This document shows, in pieces, positions 19,348 through 27,801 of a DNA stretch of 64,000 nucleotides. This DNA comes from Denitrovibrio sp. (GTDB lineage: Bacteria > Chrysiogenota > Deferribacteres > Deferribacterales > Geovibrionaceae). Position 1 is the stretch's first letter. The number at the start of each line of letters is the position of its first letter. The position numbers and the translations under genes were made by a program. The notes beneath the pieces were generated by a model. The model was given only the letters and a program-made list of their open reading frames with translations. It did no database searches and was not told the DNA's origin. The stretch is from positions 783,102 through 847,101 of the forward strand of contig PKTN01000001.1 of the NCBI GenBank assembly GCA_002869185.1. The letters run 5' to 3'.

Positions 19348-19713
19348 TCAATCACAAGTGCTTTTATGTATTAACTTGTCAATACATGACTGTAAATCTC
19401 TAATATCAACGGGCTTAGTCAATATACAATCAACATCTATATTCTCAGTTTCCTTCCTATAAGCTGAGACAACAATAATCAACACTGTATTATCTTGTTT
19501 TTTTATCTCTTGTATCATTTCAAACCCTGACATCACAGGCATTGATAGATCAGTGATTACGATATCAGGACTTACCTTTCCAAACAATTCTAAAGCCTCC
19601 TGCCCATTTGCAACACAATACACATTATTAAATTCTCTTTTTAATTGCCTACAAATCAACAGCCTTGTTATTGATTCATCTTCTACATATAATATTGTTT
19701 TATCAATTTTCAT
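19348..19713 (-). CDS. Single-domain response regulator
   Basis: A receiver-only protein of 121 aa with ED at 11-12, Asp55 in VITDLSMPVMSG and Lys in LTKPVDI. The start overlaps the last codons of the upstream kinase gene by about 11 bases, so the two are translationally coupled and the kinase is its likely donor. It lacks an output domain and may work in a phosphorelay with the haem-type kinase downstream. Confidence 0.87.
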   Translation of the reverse strand: MKIDKTILYVEDESITRLLICRQLKREFNNVYCVANGQEALELFGKVSPDIVITDLSMPVMSGFEMIQEIKKQDNTVLIIVVSAYRKETENIDVDCILTKPVDIRDLQSCIDKLIHKSTCD

Positions 19714-21757
19714 TTTTTTCACCCACTAAGGCTGGAAGCGAAATGATAAATATTTTAAATTCTCCTTCCACCTTAACCTGAAGTTCTCCACCCATATGAG
19801 TTTTAATAATATTTTTAGACATATACAAACCTATCCCTGTACCTCTTCCTTCATCTTTAGTTGAAAAATATGGGTCAAATACTCTGGTAATATTCTCAGG
19901 TAGTAAGGATGTCCCATTATCTTTAATTTCAACAACGATATTGTCACCAAGATATCTAATGTTTAAATGTATTTCTGCGTCATAACCACTAGTCATAATC
20001 TGCTTTTCATCTATGGCATCAATAGCGTTGTAAATAATATTCAGTATCACTTGTTTAAACTCAGATTCGTACCCGACAATATACACATAGGCAATATCAC
20101 AAGTAGGTAGATTACCACCAACAATATCACACATTTTAGTATGACAAGAGCAGGTTATCTTGTAGTTAATTCCTCTAGACGAAAGTTTCGAACTTATTAA
20201 CTTAAATGTCTCTATTACTAATTTAGCCACAAAGATTTTTTCTTGAGTTTCTTTTGGTAAAAAATAATGCATAAAATCGTCAATTACTTCTGACATACCA
20301 TTGATTTGTGTCATACTATTTTCAATCATATCTTTTATGTAATCATCATTTAGTTCATTATACTTATTAGCCTCATCAATATCCTGTATATACAGCCCTA
20401 AAGCATTCAACGGTTGCCTCCATTGATGAGCGATAGAACTAATTAACTGCCCCATTTCTACAAATTTTTTATTCTCAAGCATGAATTGCTCTGACATTAA
20501 TCTTTTAGCTGTTTCTTCTTGAATAGATTTATCAAGAGCGACATTATGCTCTAAGATTTTGTTTTTTGAATTTGTTTCTTCTGTAATATCATCGATTGTT
20601 ACTGCGAAATAGTATTCTTCTACTTGGAATGCTTTAACATGGTAATACTTATTAAGTGCATGTGAGTGATGTACAAAGTCTACGACATCACCGTTCATTG
20701 CAACCCTACTATATTCCGTTATCAAATCAGGATCAGTGTCATTTATACCAGGGATAATTTCAGTAACCTTTTTACCTATAATATCTTTTGCTACCAGACC
20801 GGTTTGCTTTTCAAACGCAGAGTTAACTTCTAGAAAAAGATAATCAACAGGAACATTGTCTTCAAGTATTATTCTATGATAAGCACAACCATTAAGCATA
20901 TTCTGAAAAAGCCTTCTATACTTTTTCTCATTATTAAGCAGATCATTATGTATTCTTTTATACTTTAGCTCTAGAGAAGAATTTAATTCGCACATTTCAG
21001 ATTCATGTTTTTTGATTTTTGAAGCACTTAACTCAATATTTCTGGCAAGTTTTCCTATTATATTATCCTTAGCAACACCTGTTGACTGAAGTGGATTGCT
21101 TGATGAAAAATTATCAACATAATTAATTAATTGATTTAAAGGATTAATAATATTTATTTTAAAATAACTAAGAATGATAAAAGTGACCACTATCGATAGT
21201 AATAAAATAATTATAACACTTTTTTTAAGATATTCGATCGCTTCATGTTGAATATCAGAATCCTTCACAGCTATTGTTATATACCACGACAAAGGGGTAA
21301 ACTTAATAGTCTTGTGGAACCATTTTACTCCATTAACAACAAAAGAACCTGAAAAAGATTCTTTAGCAACATTTCCATATCTTTTTACTTCCTTACCCCA
21401 ATTAACTCTAAATGATTTATCATTAATCACCATATTGCAGTTAATATAATGACCTTGACTATCATAAATCATATTATGGGTCGGCCATGGAGTTTCTATA
21501 TCAGCAATAGACCTAGATGCTTCTTTTTTTTCTTTAGCAGAAAGAGCTTCAATATCTCCCAAATTACCTAACTTCAATAAGTCTAAGTTCGGTTGCAGGT
21601 CATGGTTAATATATCCAACGATAAAAGATGTTAGTGACTTATCAACTACCGAATGTATTGTATTTTTAGTAGAGATATACGACCACAGACAAAACAGTAA
21701 GGTTGTAATAAGTATAACTGGCAAAATAATAATTAAAATATTAGATCTTAATTTCAT
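19703..21757 (-). CDS. Membrane sensor histidine kinase with Cache-like, PAS and HQWRQP kinase domains
   Basis: TM1 (about 7-27) and TM2 (about 175-195) border a periplasmic region of about 145 residues that contains WPTHNMIYDSQGHYINCNMV and WYITIAV, typical of Cache-type ligand sensors. A coiled coil, a PAS domain (about 290-400) and the kinase core follow: AHQWRQPLNALG with the phosphoacceptor His, IIYNAIDAIDE and GTGIGLYMSKNI. Motifs are intact. It is coupled to the response regulator downstream. The upstream region carries two TGTCAAT-N4-ATTGACA palindromes shared with the divergent gene at 22137. Confidence 0.9.
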   Translation of the reverse strand: MKLRSNILIIILPVILITTLLFCLWSYISTKNTIHSVVDKSLTSFIVGYINHDLQPNLDLLKLGNLGDIEALSAKEKKEASRSIADIETPWPTHNMIYDSQGHYINCNMVINDKSFRVNWGKEVKRYGNVAKESFSGSFVVNGVKWFHKTIKFTPLSWYITIAVKDSDIQHEAIEYLKKSVIIILLLSIVVTFIILSYFKINIINPLNQLINYVDNFSSSNPLQSTGVAKDNIIGKLARNIELSASKIKKHESEMCELNSSLELKYKRIHNDLLNNEKKYRRLFQNMLNGCAYHRIILEDNVPVDYLFLEVNSAFEKQTGLVAKDIIGKKVTEIIPGINDTDPDLITEYSRVAMNGDVVDFVHHSHALNKYYHVKAFQVEEYYFAVTIDDITEETNSKNKILEHNVALDKSIQEETAKRLMSEQFMLENKKFVEMGQLISSIAHQWRQPLNALGLYIQDIDEANKYNELNDDYIKDMIENSMTQINGMSEVIDDFMHYFLPKETQEKIFVAKLVIETFKLISSKLSSRGINYKITCSCHTKMCDIVGGNLPTCDIAYVYIVGYESEFKQVILNIIYNAIDAIDEKQIMTSGYDAEIHLNIRYLGDNIVVEIKDNGTSLLPENITRVFDPYFSTKDEGRGTGIGLYMSKNIIKTHMGGELQVKVEGEFKIFIISLPALVGEKNEN

Positions 21758-21904
21758 CAGAGATAACTTCCCTTACATACAGGCCTTAAAGTCAATAAAG
21801 CACCTATAAATATTATTACATTAGTTCCCATTTTGAATAATAAGCAACAACTATACCATATTTTTAATTCAGCTATACCTGAATTCTTGAACCATTCCAA
21901 TATT

Positions 21905-21934
21905 GTGTTTTGTCAATAATTATTGACAAAACAC
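21905..21934. promoter_or_regulatory. 30-bp perfect palindrome with TGTCAAT-N4-ATTGACA core
   Basis: Bases 21905-21919 (GTGTTTTGTCAATAA) are the exact reverse complement of 21920-21934. The site is midway between a sensor kinase (minus) and an exported Cache protein (plus). The inner core is TGTCAAT-AATT-ATTGACA. A second core site lies 70 bases to the right. The TTGACA arm on the plus strand could also act as a -35 box with TATAAA at 21947-21952 (18-base spacing). Confidence 0.6.
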
Positions 21935-21981
21935 CTACAAGCCTCATATAAACATCTAATAAATCAAACAATAACCTCATG

Positions 21982-21999
21982 TGTCAATATTGATTGACA
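21982..21999. promoter_or_regulatory. Second TGTCAAT-N4-ATTGACA operator-like site
   Basis: TGTCAAT-ATTG-ATTGACA, centred about 71 bases from the centre of the first palindrome. A TATAAT hexamer lies at 22021-22026, 21 bases after the TTGACA, too far for a standard -35/-10 pair, so a regulator site is more likely than a promoter box. Confidence 0.5.
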
Positions 22000-22136
22000 A
22001 CAACAATCATAACAAGTAGCTATAATTCAATTTGAACAATAGTCTTAATTGATTTCTATAAGATATTAAGAGTATAACTGATATAAACAGACACAATATA
22101 CACAGCTAAAGAAATAAGCGCCTTGAAGGATAAAAC

Positions 22137-23612
22137 ATGAGAATAATTATAACAATATTTATTACACTATCAATATTATTGCCCGCTACCGCAGAGTGCT
22201 CCCCTAAAAAGAGCAAAGCATATAATAAGTACTACAAGCAACTTGACAATATAAAAATAAATAAAATAAAAGAACTTCACACATATATGAGGTCTGTTGA
22301 AAATATTGCTAAAAGCATAAATAATGATAAAGATATGAAAGATTTTTTTATAATGAAAAGACATCTATATAACCAAATCAAAAACACCACTCCAAATGAC
22401 GAACAACTCAAAATGCAGTCATATATAAGAGAGTCTATAATCAACCTATATCTGGAAAGATACATGGTTTTTTACGACTTATTATTTATAGATGAAAATG
22501 GTGAAATATTTTATACCAATATACGACAGTCAGATTTCCACAAAAACATTTTCAAAGGTTCTTTAGCTAAAACAGTACTTTCTAAAAAACTAAAAGAAAA
22601 TAATGGGGATTTGTTTGTTGATTACCAAAATTTTGATGTTTCTAAGGAACCTTCAGCTTTTTTTATACAACCGTGTATTGTAAAAGGCAAGCATATAGGA
22701 TGGTTTGTAATGCAATTCGCAATTAATAAAATAAATGAAATGTTTTCAGTAGAGCAACACCTTGGTAATACAGGTGAGGTATTTATCGTTAATGAAAACA
22801 GATACATGCTTACAGACTCAAGATTTAAAGTTGAAAGCTCAGTATTAAAAACTAACTTATCCAAAGAAAATATCAGCGCAAAGTTTAAAGAAAGATCAGG
22901 TCACAAAATAGTAACTGACTATCGAGGTTACAAAGCCTTAACTTCATTTGAGGTTGTATCAATCATGGGCAGTAAATGGCTTATAATAGCTAAAATAGAT
23001 GAAAATGAGATACTAACCAATCTCTATACAAGAATGTCTAAAAAACAAAAAAAAGACTTTATTCATCAGTCACTAAGTAATATTAATTACAAATACACAA
23101 AGCAATACGATCTATTGAAAGATATTGAAGTGGATATGGATGAATATAAACGTACAAGTAATAATAAACCATTATACACTCACGGAGTATCGACCTGCAC
23201 TACATTCATTTTTTCATTGAAAAACAAATTTGCTTATATGGCTCATGTAAGTGCGTTAGATAAGATATATGGAGGTAACCAAACTGACTTAATAAATAGG
23301 ATAATGAAGCAAATAGATGACTTCGATGCCGTTAGAATGGAGAAAAACAACATCAAGGTTCAAATAATCTCACCAGAAATACGCTATACCACTAGCGTAA
23401 TAGACAATCTTATAGAATGGGGACTTTTGATTTCACAAATACAATTAACACACAACCCAAAAGCAAAATATGCTAATATTTCTCATTCACAGACTTCAAA
23501 CACAACTCTAGTTAATTGGAACCTACAAACTCTCTCTACATTTGAAGGTCAGAATATAGAAAACGTAACTAATTTGGCACAAGAGTTCAAGAAAATTAGC
23601 TTTTTTAAGTAG
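22137..23612 (+). CDS. Exported protein with Cache-like sensor and CheD-like Cys/His C-terminal motif
   Basis: A Sec signal peptide (1-19, cleavage after ATA) precedes a helical region and a Cache/PDC-like sensor (about 60-290) with FLPPC-type elements LFIDENGEIFYTN, VKGKHIGWFVMQF and GNTGEVFIVNEN. The C-terminus (about 345-470) has HGVSTCTTFIFSLKNKFAYMAHVS, in which Cys354 and His370 match the catalytic GSC...H pattern of CheD deamidases (16-residue spacing versus 17). No second membrane segment is seen, so it is probably periplasmic. The combination is unusual. I am sure of the export signal and fairly sure of the sensor-like region; the CheD relationship is by motif only. Confidence 0.65.
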   Translation: MRIIITIFITLSILLPATAECSPKKSKAYNKYYKQLDNIKINKIKELHTYMRSVENIAKSINNDKDMKDFFIMKRHLYNQIKNTTPNDEQLKMQSYIRESIINLYLERYMVFYDLLFIDENGEIFYTNIRQSDFHKNIFKGSLAKTVLSKKLKENNGDLFVDYQNFDVSKEPSAFFIQPCIVKGKHIGWFVMQFAINKINEMFSVEQHLGNTGEVFIVNENRYMLTDSRFKVESSVLKTNLSKENISAKFKERSGHKIVTDYRGYKALTSFEVVSIMGSKWLIIAKIDENEILTNLYTRMSKKQKKDFIHQSLSNINYKYTKQYDLLKDIEVDMDEYKRTSNNKPLYTHGVSTCTTFIFSLKNKFAYMAHVSALDKIYGGNQTDLINRIMKQIDDFDAVRMEKNNIKVQIISPEIRYTTSVIDNLIEWGLLISQIQLTHNPKAKYANISHSQTSNTTLVNWNLQTLSTFEGQNIENVTNLAQEFKKISFFK

Positions 23613-23642
23613 GTATAAATATTTTATTGAGCGTGTAAATAA

Positions 23643-23831
23643 AAGTGTGTAAATGTCGTATGTATTAAACCACATATACAGTTAACCGATAAACTAAGAC
23701 AGCTAGGTCACACTTCACTTAAAATGCTCTATCAGTATTACGCAAGATCCATGAAAAACCGTAAAAAGGAAGTGACCAATTTCACCAAGATGGTCACAAA
23801 TTGGTCACCCGAGAATACAAAAAAACCATAA
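23643..23831 (+). pseudogene. C-terminal remnant of a tyrosine recombinase (phage-type integrase)
   Basis: A stop-bounded stretch of 62 codons includes QLGHTSLKMLYQYYARSM, the C-terminal catalytic box of phage-type tyrosine recombinases with the conserved LGHTS and the Tyr nucleophile segment. The N-terminal part is missing and a stop lies just before 23643, so the gene is dead. The rest of 23613-23946 holds the second copy of the GC-rich 23-mer. This shows that an integrated element once ended here. Confidence 0.75.
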
Positions 23832-23859
23832 ACTACTCGTATCATTAAGGGTTTCCTGA

Positions 23860-23882
23860 AAAGGAAAGCCGGCGTCCTGCCG
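23860..23882 (+). repeat. Copy B of the 23-bp GC-rich repeat
   Basis: Identical over 23 bases to 4248-4270. In this copy the inner arms GCCGGC...GCCGGC are complete around GTCCT, so it can form a hairpin. It lies 29 bases after the recombinase remnant stop, the position expected of an attachment site or of the end of an integrated element. Confidence 0.6.
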
Positions 23883-23946
23883 GCACCCCAGTGAGCTCCG
23901 TCTCCGTCGGCGTGGTTTTTCCACTACCTGACTTTTATATATCAAA

Positions 23947-24786
23947 TCACATGCCAATTTTAATCAGCATGACACCTATCATTATAACAAAAGTTCCTAA
24001 AAGCTTATTAAATGTAAACTTTTCACCAAACAGCGACATACCTAAAACAGCTCCAAACATTACATTTATTTGTCTCAGGGCTGTCGCATAGGAAAGTTCT
24101 ACCATGGTTAGACCATATCTATAAGTGGTGAAAGAGGCAAAAACTATCACTCCACCAATGATAACTAATTTCAGATCTTTTTTTACATTAGAAAATTTTA
24201 TTTCACCACTCTTCCTAGAGAATAGATAAAGAAAACTGGTCATAAAAAATGACATACAATATACATAGAGAATAAAATTACCTTGAGAAACACCTTTCTT
24301 GTATACCAATGCCCCAAAAGAATATAAAAAAGCAGCAAGGAACGCATAGGCAACGCCTTTAGTCAGTTTAAAACCCTCATTTTTCACCTTATTAAGAAGG
24401 ATTGTACCTAATATTGTAACAATAATTCCAAAAACACCTACGAATGTAAGGTCTTCTTTAAGGAATAACACTGCCCACACCAAAATAAAAAAGGGTGATG
24501 AAGTTGTGATAGGATAGACGAGAGAAACATCAGCGTATCTATATGATGTAGAAACGGCTAAGTGATATCCTGTAAAAAATAGTGCCGCCACAAATGCACT
24601 AAGTACTATCTGGTAGTCCATATAGAGATAATCAGAGAAAAATATAGGGTACAGAATAGTGAAGAAAGTGATATTAACTAAGTGCATGTAAAAGTTAAAA
24701 GCGTATTTGTTTTCAGATTTTTTCAGCAATATATTCCACAAAGAATGTGATAATGCACTAAATATAATAAAAATAAACCATGTCAT
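23947..24786 (-). CDS. EamA/DMT-family transporter
   Basis: A 279-residue protein with ten hydrophobic segments in two EamA repeats, the length and pattern of drug/metabolite transporters. The first repeat ends near ILLNKVKNEGFK and the second contains VVIFASFTTYRYGLTMV and ends GVMLIKIGM. The substrate cannot be told from sequence. It is a single gene, minus strand, between the integrase remnant and the citrate synthase promoter. Confidence 0.88.
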   Translation of the reverse strand: MTWFIFIIFSALSHSLWNILLKKSENKYAFNFYMHLVNITFFTILYPIFFSDYLYMDYQIVLSAFVAALFFTGYHLAVSTSYRYADVSLVYPITTSSPFFILVWAVLFLKEDLTFVGVFGIIVTILGTILLNKVKNEGFKLTKGVAYAFLAAFLYSFGALVYKKGVSQGNFILYVYCMSFFMTSFLYLFSRKSGEIKFSNVKKDLKLVIIGGVIVFASFTTYRYGLTMVELSYATALRQINVMFGAVLGMSLFGEKFTFNKLLGTFVIMIGVMLIKIGM

Positions 24787-24994
24787 ATTATCCTTTTACT
24801 AAGACGCATATTACCAAGCTTTTAGATATTTGAGATGACGTCTTTTTATATTTTTACGTTTTTTTATTATCTCACCACCTACCATATTAGGTCAAGCTTA
24901 AATACTTGTCAGATAGTTTTAATCTCGGATAAAACAGTCGTTCTTAAATGAGGCTCATTAATCACATTAGTGCACACTGTATACAATTTCATAG

Positions 24995-25023
24995 TTGACA
25001 TAGGAAGGCAAGAGTGCTAAAAA
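24995..25023 (+). promoter_or_regulatory. Candidate sigma-70 promoter of citrate synthase
   Basis: TTGACA (24995-25000), a 17-base spacer and TAAAAA (25018-25023). The -35 is perfect and the -10 matches four of six bases. It would give a leader of about 40 bases before the GAGGAGG ribosome site and ATG 25072. Confidence 0.45.
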
Positions 25024-25071
25024 ATAAACAGTGTTTAAATTATGAAAGAAAAAAATTGAGGAGGCACTTCA

Positions 25072-26379
25072 ATGGGACTTAAAGAAGTACTTAAGGAAAA
25101 GATTGACGCTCACCGTCCGAGAATAACAAAGCTGTTAAAAGAGCACGGTGAAACTAAAGTAGGCGAATACACTATCTCACAGACCATCGGTGGTGGTAGA
25201 GGAATTAAATCACTCGTTACAGATATATCATATCTTGACCCAATGGAAGGAATTCGTTTTAGAGGAATGACTATCCCTGAGACATTCGCAGCTCTTCCAA
25301 AGGTTCCTGGTTCTGACTACCCATCAGTAGAATCATTCTGGTACCTTCTTCTTACTGGAGATGTACCTACACTTGAGCAAGCTCAAGAAGTTGAAGCTGA
25401 GTGGAAATCATACTCTACTGTACCTCAGTACGTTTATGACATCCTTAGAGCTATGCCAAGAGATTCTCACCCAATGGCTATGTTCTCTGCTGCAATCGTT
25501 GCTATGCAACGCGAATCAATATTCTCCGGCAACTACGCTGCTGGTAAATTCAACAAAATGACTTGCTGGGAAGATATGTACGCTGACTGTAACATACTTA
25601 TGGCAAGACTTGCTCCTATCGGCGCATACATATACAGAATGAAATACAAAGGCGATACACATATCCCTGCTGACCCATCACTTGACTTTGGTGGAAACTT
25701 TGCACACATGCTTGGTCAGTCAACAGAGTACATGGATGTTGCTAGAATGTACTTCATCCTTCACTCAGACCACGAGTCAGGAAACGTATCTGCACACGCA
25801 ACTCACCTTGTTGCTTCTGCACTTTCAGATGCTTACTACTCACTTTCTGCTGGTATCAACGGTCTTGCAGGCCCACTTCACGGTCTTGCTAACGAAGAAG
25901 TACTTCGTTGGACTCAGAGCTTCATGGCTAAACTTGGTGGCGAAGTTCCTACAGAAGAAGATCTTAAAAAAGCTCTTTGGGACACACTTAACAGTGGTCA
26001 GGTTATCCCTGGATACGGTCACGCGGTTCTTCGTAAGACAGACCCACGTTACACATCACAGCAGGAATTCTGCCTTAACACACCAGGACTTAAAGATTAC
26101 CCACTTTTCAAACTTGTTAAGATGATCTTTGATGTTGCTCCTGGCGTTCTTCTTGAGCATGGTAAAGCTAAGAACCCATGGCCAAACGTTGACGCACAGT
26201 CAGGCGTTATCCAGTGGTACTACGGTGTTACTGAATACGAGTACTACACAGTACTTTTCGGTATCGGTAGAGCACTTGGTGTTCTTGCTAACATCACATG
26301 GGACAGAGCACTTGGTTACGCAATTGAGCGTCCTAAGTCTGTTACTACAGCAATGCTTGAAGAAGTTGCTGGTATCTAA
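25072..26379 (+). CDS. gltA: Citrate synthase
   Basis: Condenses acetyl-CoA and oxaloacetate to citrate. The 435-residue protein has the long, eukaryote-like form of the enzyme also found in Geobacter and Deferribacteres: GGGRGIKSLVTDISYLDPMEGIRFRG near the N-terminus, the catalytic His loops NVSAHATHLVASAL, GLAGPLHGLANEEV and GYGHAVLRKTDPRY, and the C-terminal WYYGVTEYEYYTVLFGIGRALG. Its codon use is more C-rich at third positions than its neighbours, as expected for high expression. It stands alone with its own promoter and terminator. Confidence 0.97.
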   Translation: MGLKEVLKEKIDAHRPRITKLLKEHGETKVGEYTISQTIGGGRGIKSLVTDISYLDPMEGIRFRGMTIPETFAALPKVPGSDYPSVESFWYLLLTGDVPTLEQAQEVEAEWKSYSTVPQYVYDILRAMPRDSHPMAMFSAAIVAMQRESIFSGNYAAGKFNKMTCWEDMYADCNILMARLAPIGAYIYRMKYKGDTHIPADPSLDFGGNFAHMLGQSTEYMDVARMYFILHSDHESGNVSAHATHLVASALSDAYYSLSAGINGLAGPLHGLANEEVLRWTQSFMAKLGGEVPTEEDLKKALWDTLNSGQVIPGYGHAVLRKTDPRYTSQQEFCLNTPGLKDYPLFKLVKMIFDVAPGVLLEHGKAKNPWPNVDAQSGVIQWYYGVTEYEYYTVLFGIGRALGVLANITWDRALGYAIERPKSVTTAMLEEVAGI

Positions 26380-26406
26380 TTTACAATTACTAATTGTTTA
26401 TAGATT

Positions 26407-26438
26407 AAAAAGGGGAGCCTTCGGGTTCCCCTTTTTTT
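26407..26438 (+). terminator. Intrinsic terminator of citrate synthase
   Basis: GGGGAGCC (26412-26419), a TTCG loop and GGTTCCCC (26424-26431) form an eight-base-pair stem with one G-U pair, followed by a run of seven T. This is a classic Rho-independent terminator. Confidence 0.93.
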
Positions 26439-26511
26439 ATTTGTAAAATTCACTACCCTTCTTATATCAAAAGATTTACAATAAAATATTATTTATTATT
26501 GAGGTCTCGTA

Positions 26512-27654
26512 ATGAAAAATCTAATCCTTATCTCTCTATTGGCAGTATTACTGTATGCGTGCGGTGGAGGTTCTTCCTCAAGCTCATCACCAACAATAGT
26601 CGAAACTCCTGTTGTTACCCCAGTCACCTATTCTACTATGCGAGAAGCTACTGAAGCAAAAAGCGGAATCTATGTTGGTTCTTTATATAACGACTCTTAT
26701 ATGCAACACGATACAAACTCCAGTATTTATCAAGAAGCTTTATCATCAAACTTTAATATGATGTCTTTAGAGTGGTCCATTGCGATGGAAGAGATATGGA
26801 CAAATGAGAATACTATAGATTTCACAAGACATGATGTCGCATTCGATTACGCCAGAACAAATAACATGGCAGTCAGAGTAACTCACCTACTTTGGTATTC
26901 TACAATTCCATCTTGGTTAGAAAATGGGGTTTATACCAATGCTGAAGTCGAAACATTAATTGAGTGGTATATCACTCAGGTCATAACACATTACAAAGCA
27001 AACTACCCTGACGTATATACTGAATGGAATGTTGTCAATGAGACCATTACTGACACCTCACCCTCAAATCTAAGGAACGGTTTTTTAGTAAACAAGCTTG
27101 GCTCTGATTATATTGCAAAAGCATTTCAATGGGCAGATGCCGCTGATAATACAGCAAAATTATATATAGTTGATTATGGTTGTTTAGGCGCTGGTTCTGT
27201 CAATAACGCCAAATCTACAAAACTATTAAGCATAATGAACGACCTAGTTTCCAGAGGTATACATATTGATGGTATAGGATTTCAAGGGCATTTTAGTTTA
27301 AGTGAGTATGACAACATAGAGGAGATAAAAACAGATTTCGCTCAATTTGCTACATTAAATCTCGAATTACAATTCACTGAACTTGATATCCTTATAAACA
27401 ATGACGTAACAGGAACATCCGCTACAAAAGAAGAAGCTCAGGCTACTTTCTTTAAAGACATATACCAATTATGTGTAGATACACCTCAATGTACCGCTGT
27501 AAGCTTATGGGGACTTGCTGACCATCTTTCATATGTGAATACTGGTTGGGCACCTTGGCTGTCTCAAACTGAAGACTGGCCTCTATTAATAGATGAGAAT
27601 ATGCAGATGAAAGATGTTTACGATGAATTAGTTGATATACTTTCAACCCAGTAA
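26512..27654 (+). CDS. Glycoside hydrolase family 10-like lipoprotein (endo-1,4-beta-xylanase type)
   Basis: A lipoprotein signal (LLYAC, Cys17) and a Gly/Ser tether precede a TIM-barrel domain with GH10 features: HLLWYSTIPSWL, WNVVNE with the acid/base Glu177 and FTELDI with the nucleophile Glu290. Length (380 aa) fits a single GH10 domain. It would act on beta-1,4-xylan or related glycans at the cell surface or in the periplasm. No other xylan genes are nearby, so the substrate in this organism is uncertain. The gene is alone on its strand. Confidence 0.85.
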   Translation: MKNLILISLLAVLLYACGGGSSSSSSPTIVETPVVTPVTYSTMREATEAKSGIYVGSLYNDSYMQHDTNSSIYQEALSSNFNMMSLEWSIAMEEIWTNENTIDFTRHDVAFDYARTNNMAVRVTHLLWYSTIPSWLENGVYTNAEVETLIEWYITQVITHYKANYPDVYTEWNVVNETITDTSPSNLRNGFLVNKLGSDYIAKAFQWADAADNTAKLYIVDYGCLGAGSVNNAKSTKLLSIMNDLVSRGIHIDGIGFQGHFSLSEYDNIEEIKTDFAQFATLNLELQFTELDILINNDVTGTSATKEEAQATFFKDIYQLCVDTPQCTAVSLWGLADHLSYVNTGWAPWLSQTEDWPLLIDENMQMKDVYDELVDILSTQ

Positions 27655-27801
27655 ATTCTCATTATTTTACATATGTTAAACGTGCATATATGAATTATAT
27701 TTAACAATTTATATCTAGACTAATTCATCACAACTAAGGTAAAATTAGCATATACAATTTATATCTCTTTCGTTTGTATTAATAATTTTAATCGGTGGAT
27801 T

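Noticed and set aside
21923..21952. TTGACA arm of the palindrome as a -35 with TATAAA 18 bases downstream.
   Set aside because: Kept only as a possibility; the second site has a TATAAT 21 bases away, and both cores are symmetrical, which favours a regulator site.
22137..22200. Lipoprotein signal in the exported Cache protein (ATAEC).
   Set aside because: Residue -1 to Cys is Glu, which does not fit a lipobox; a normal signal peptidase I site is more likely.
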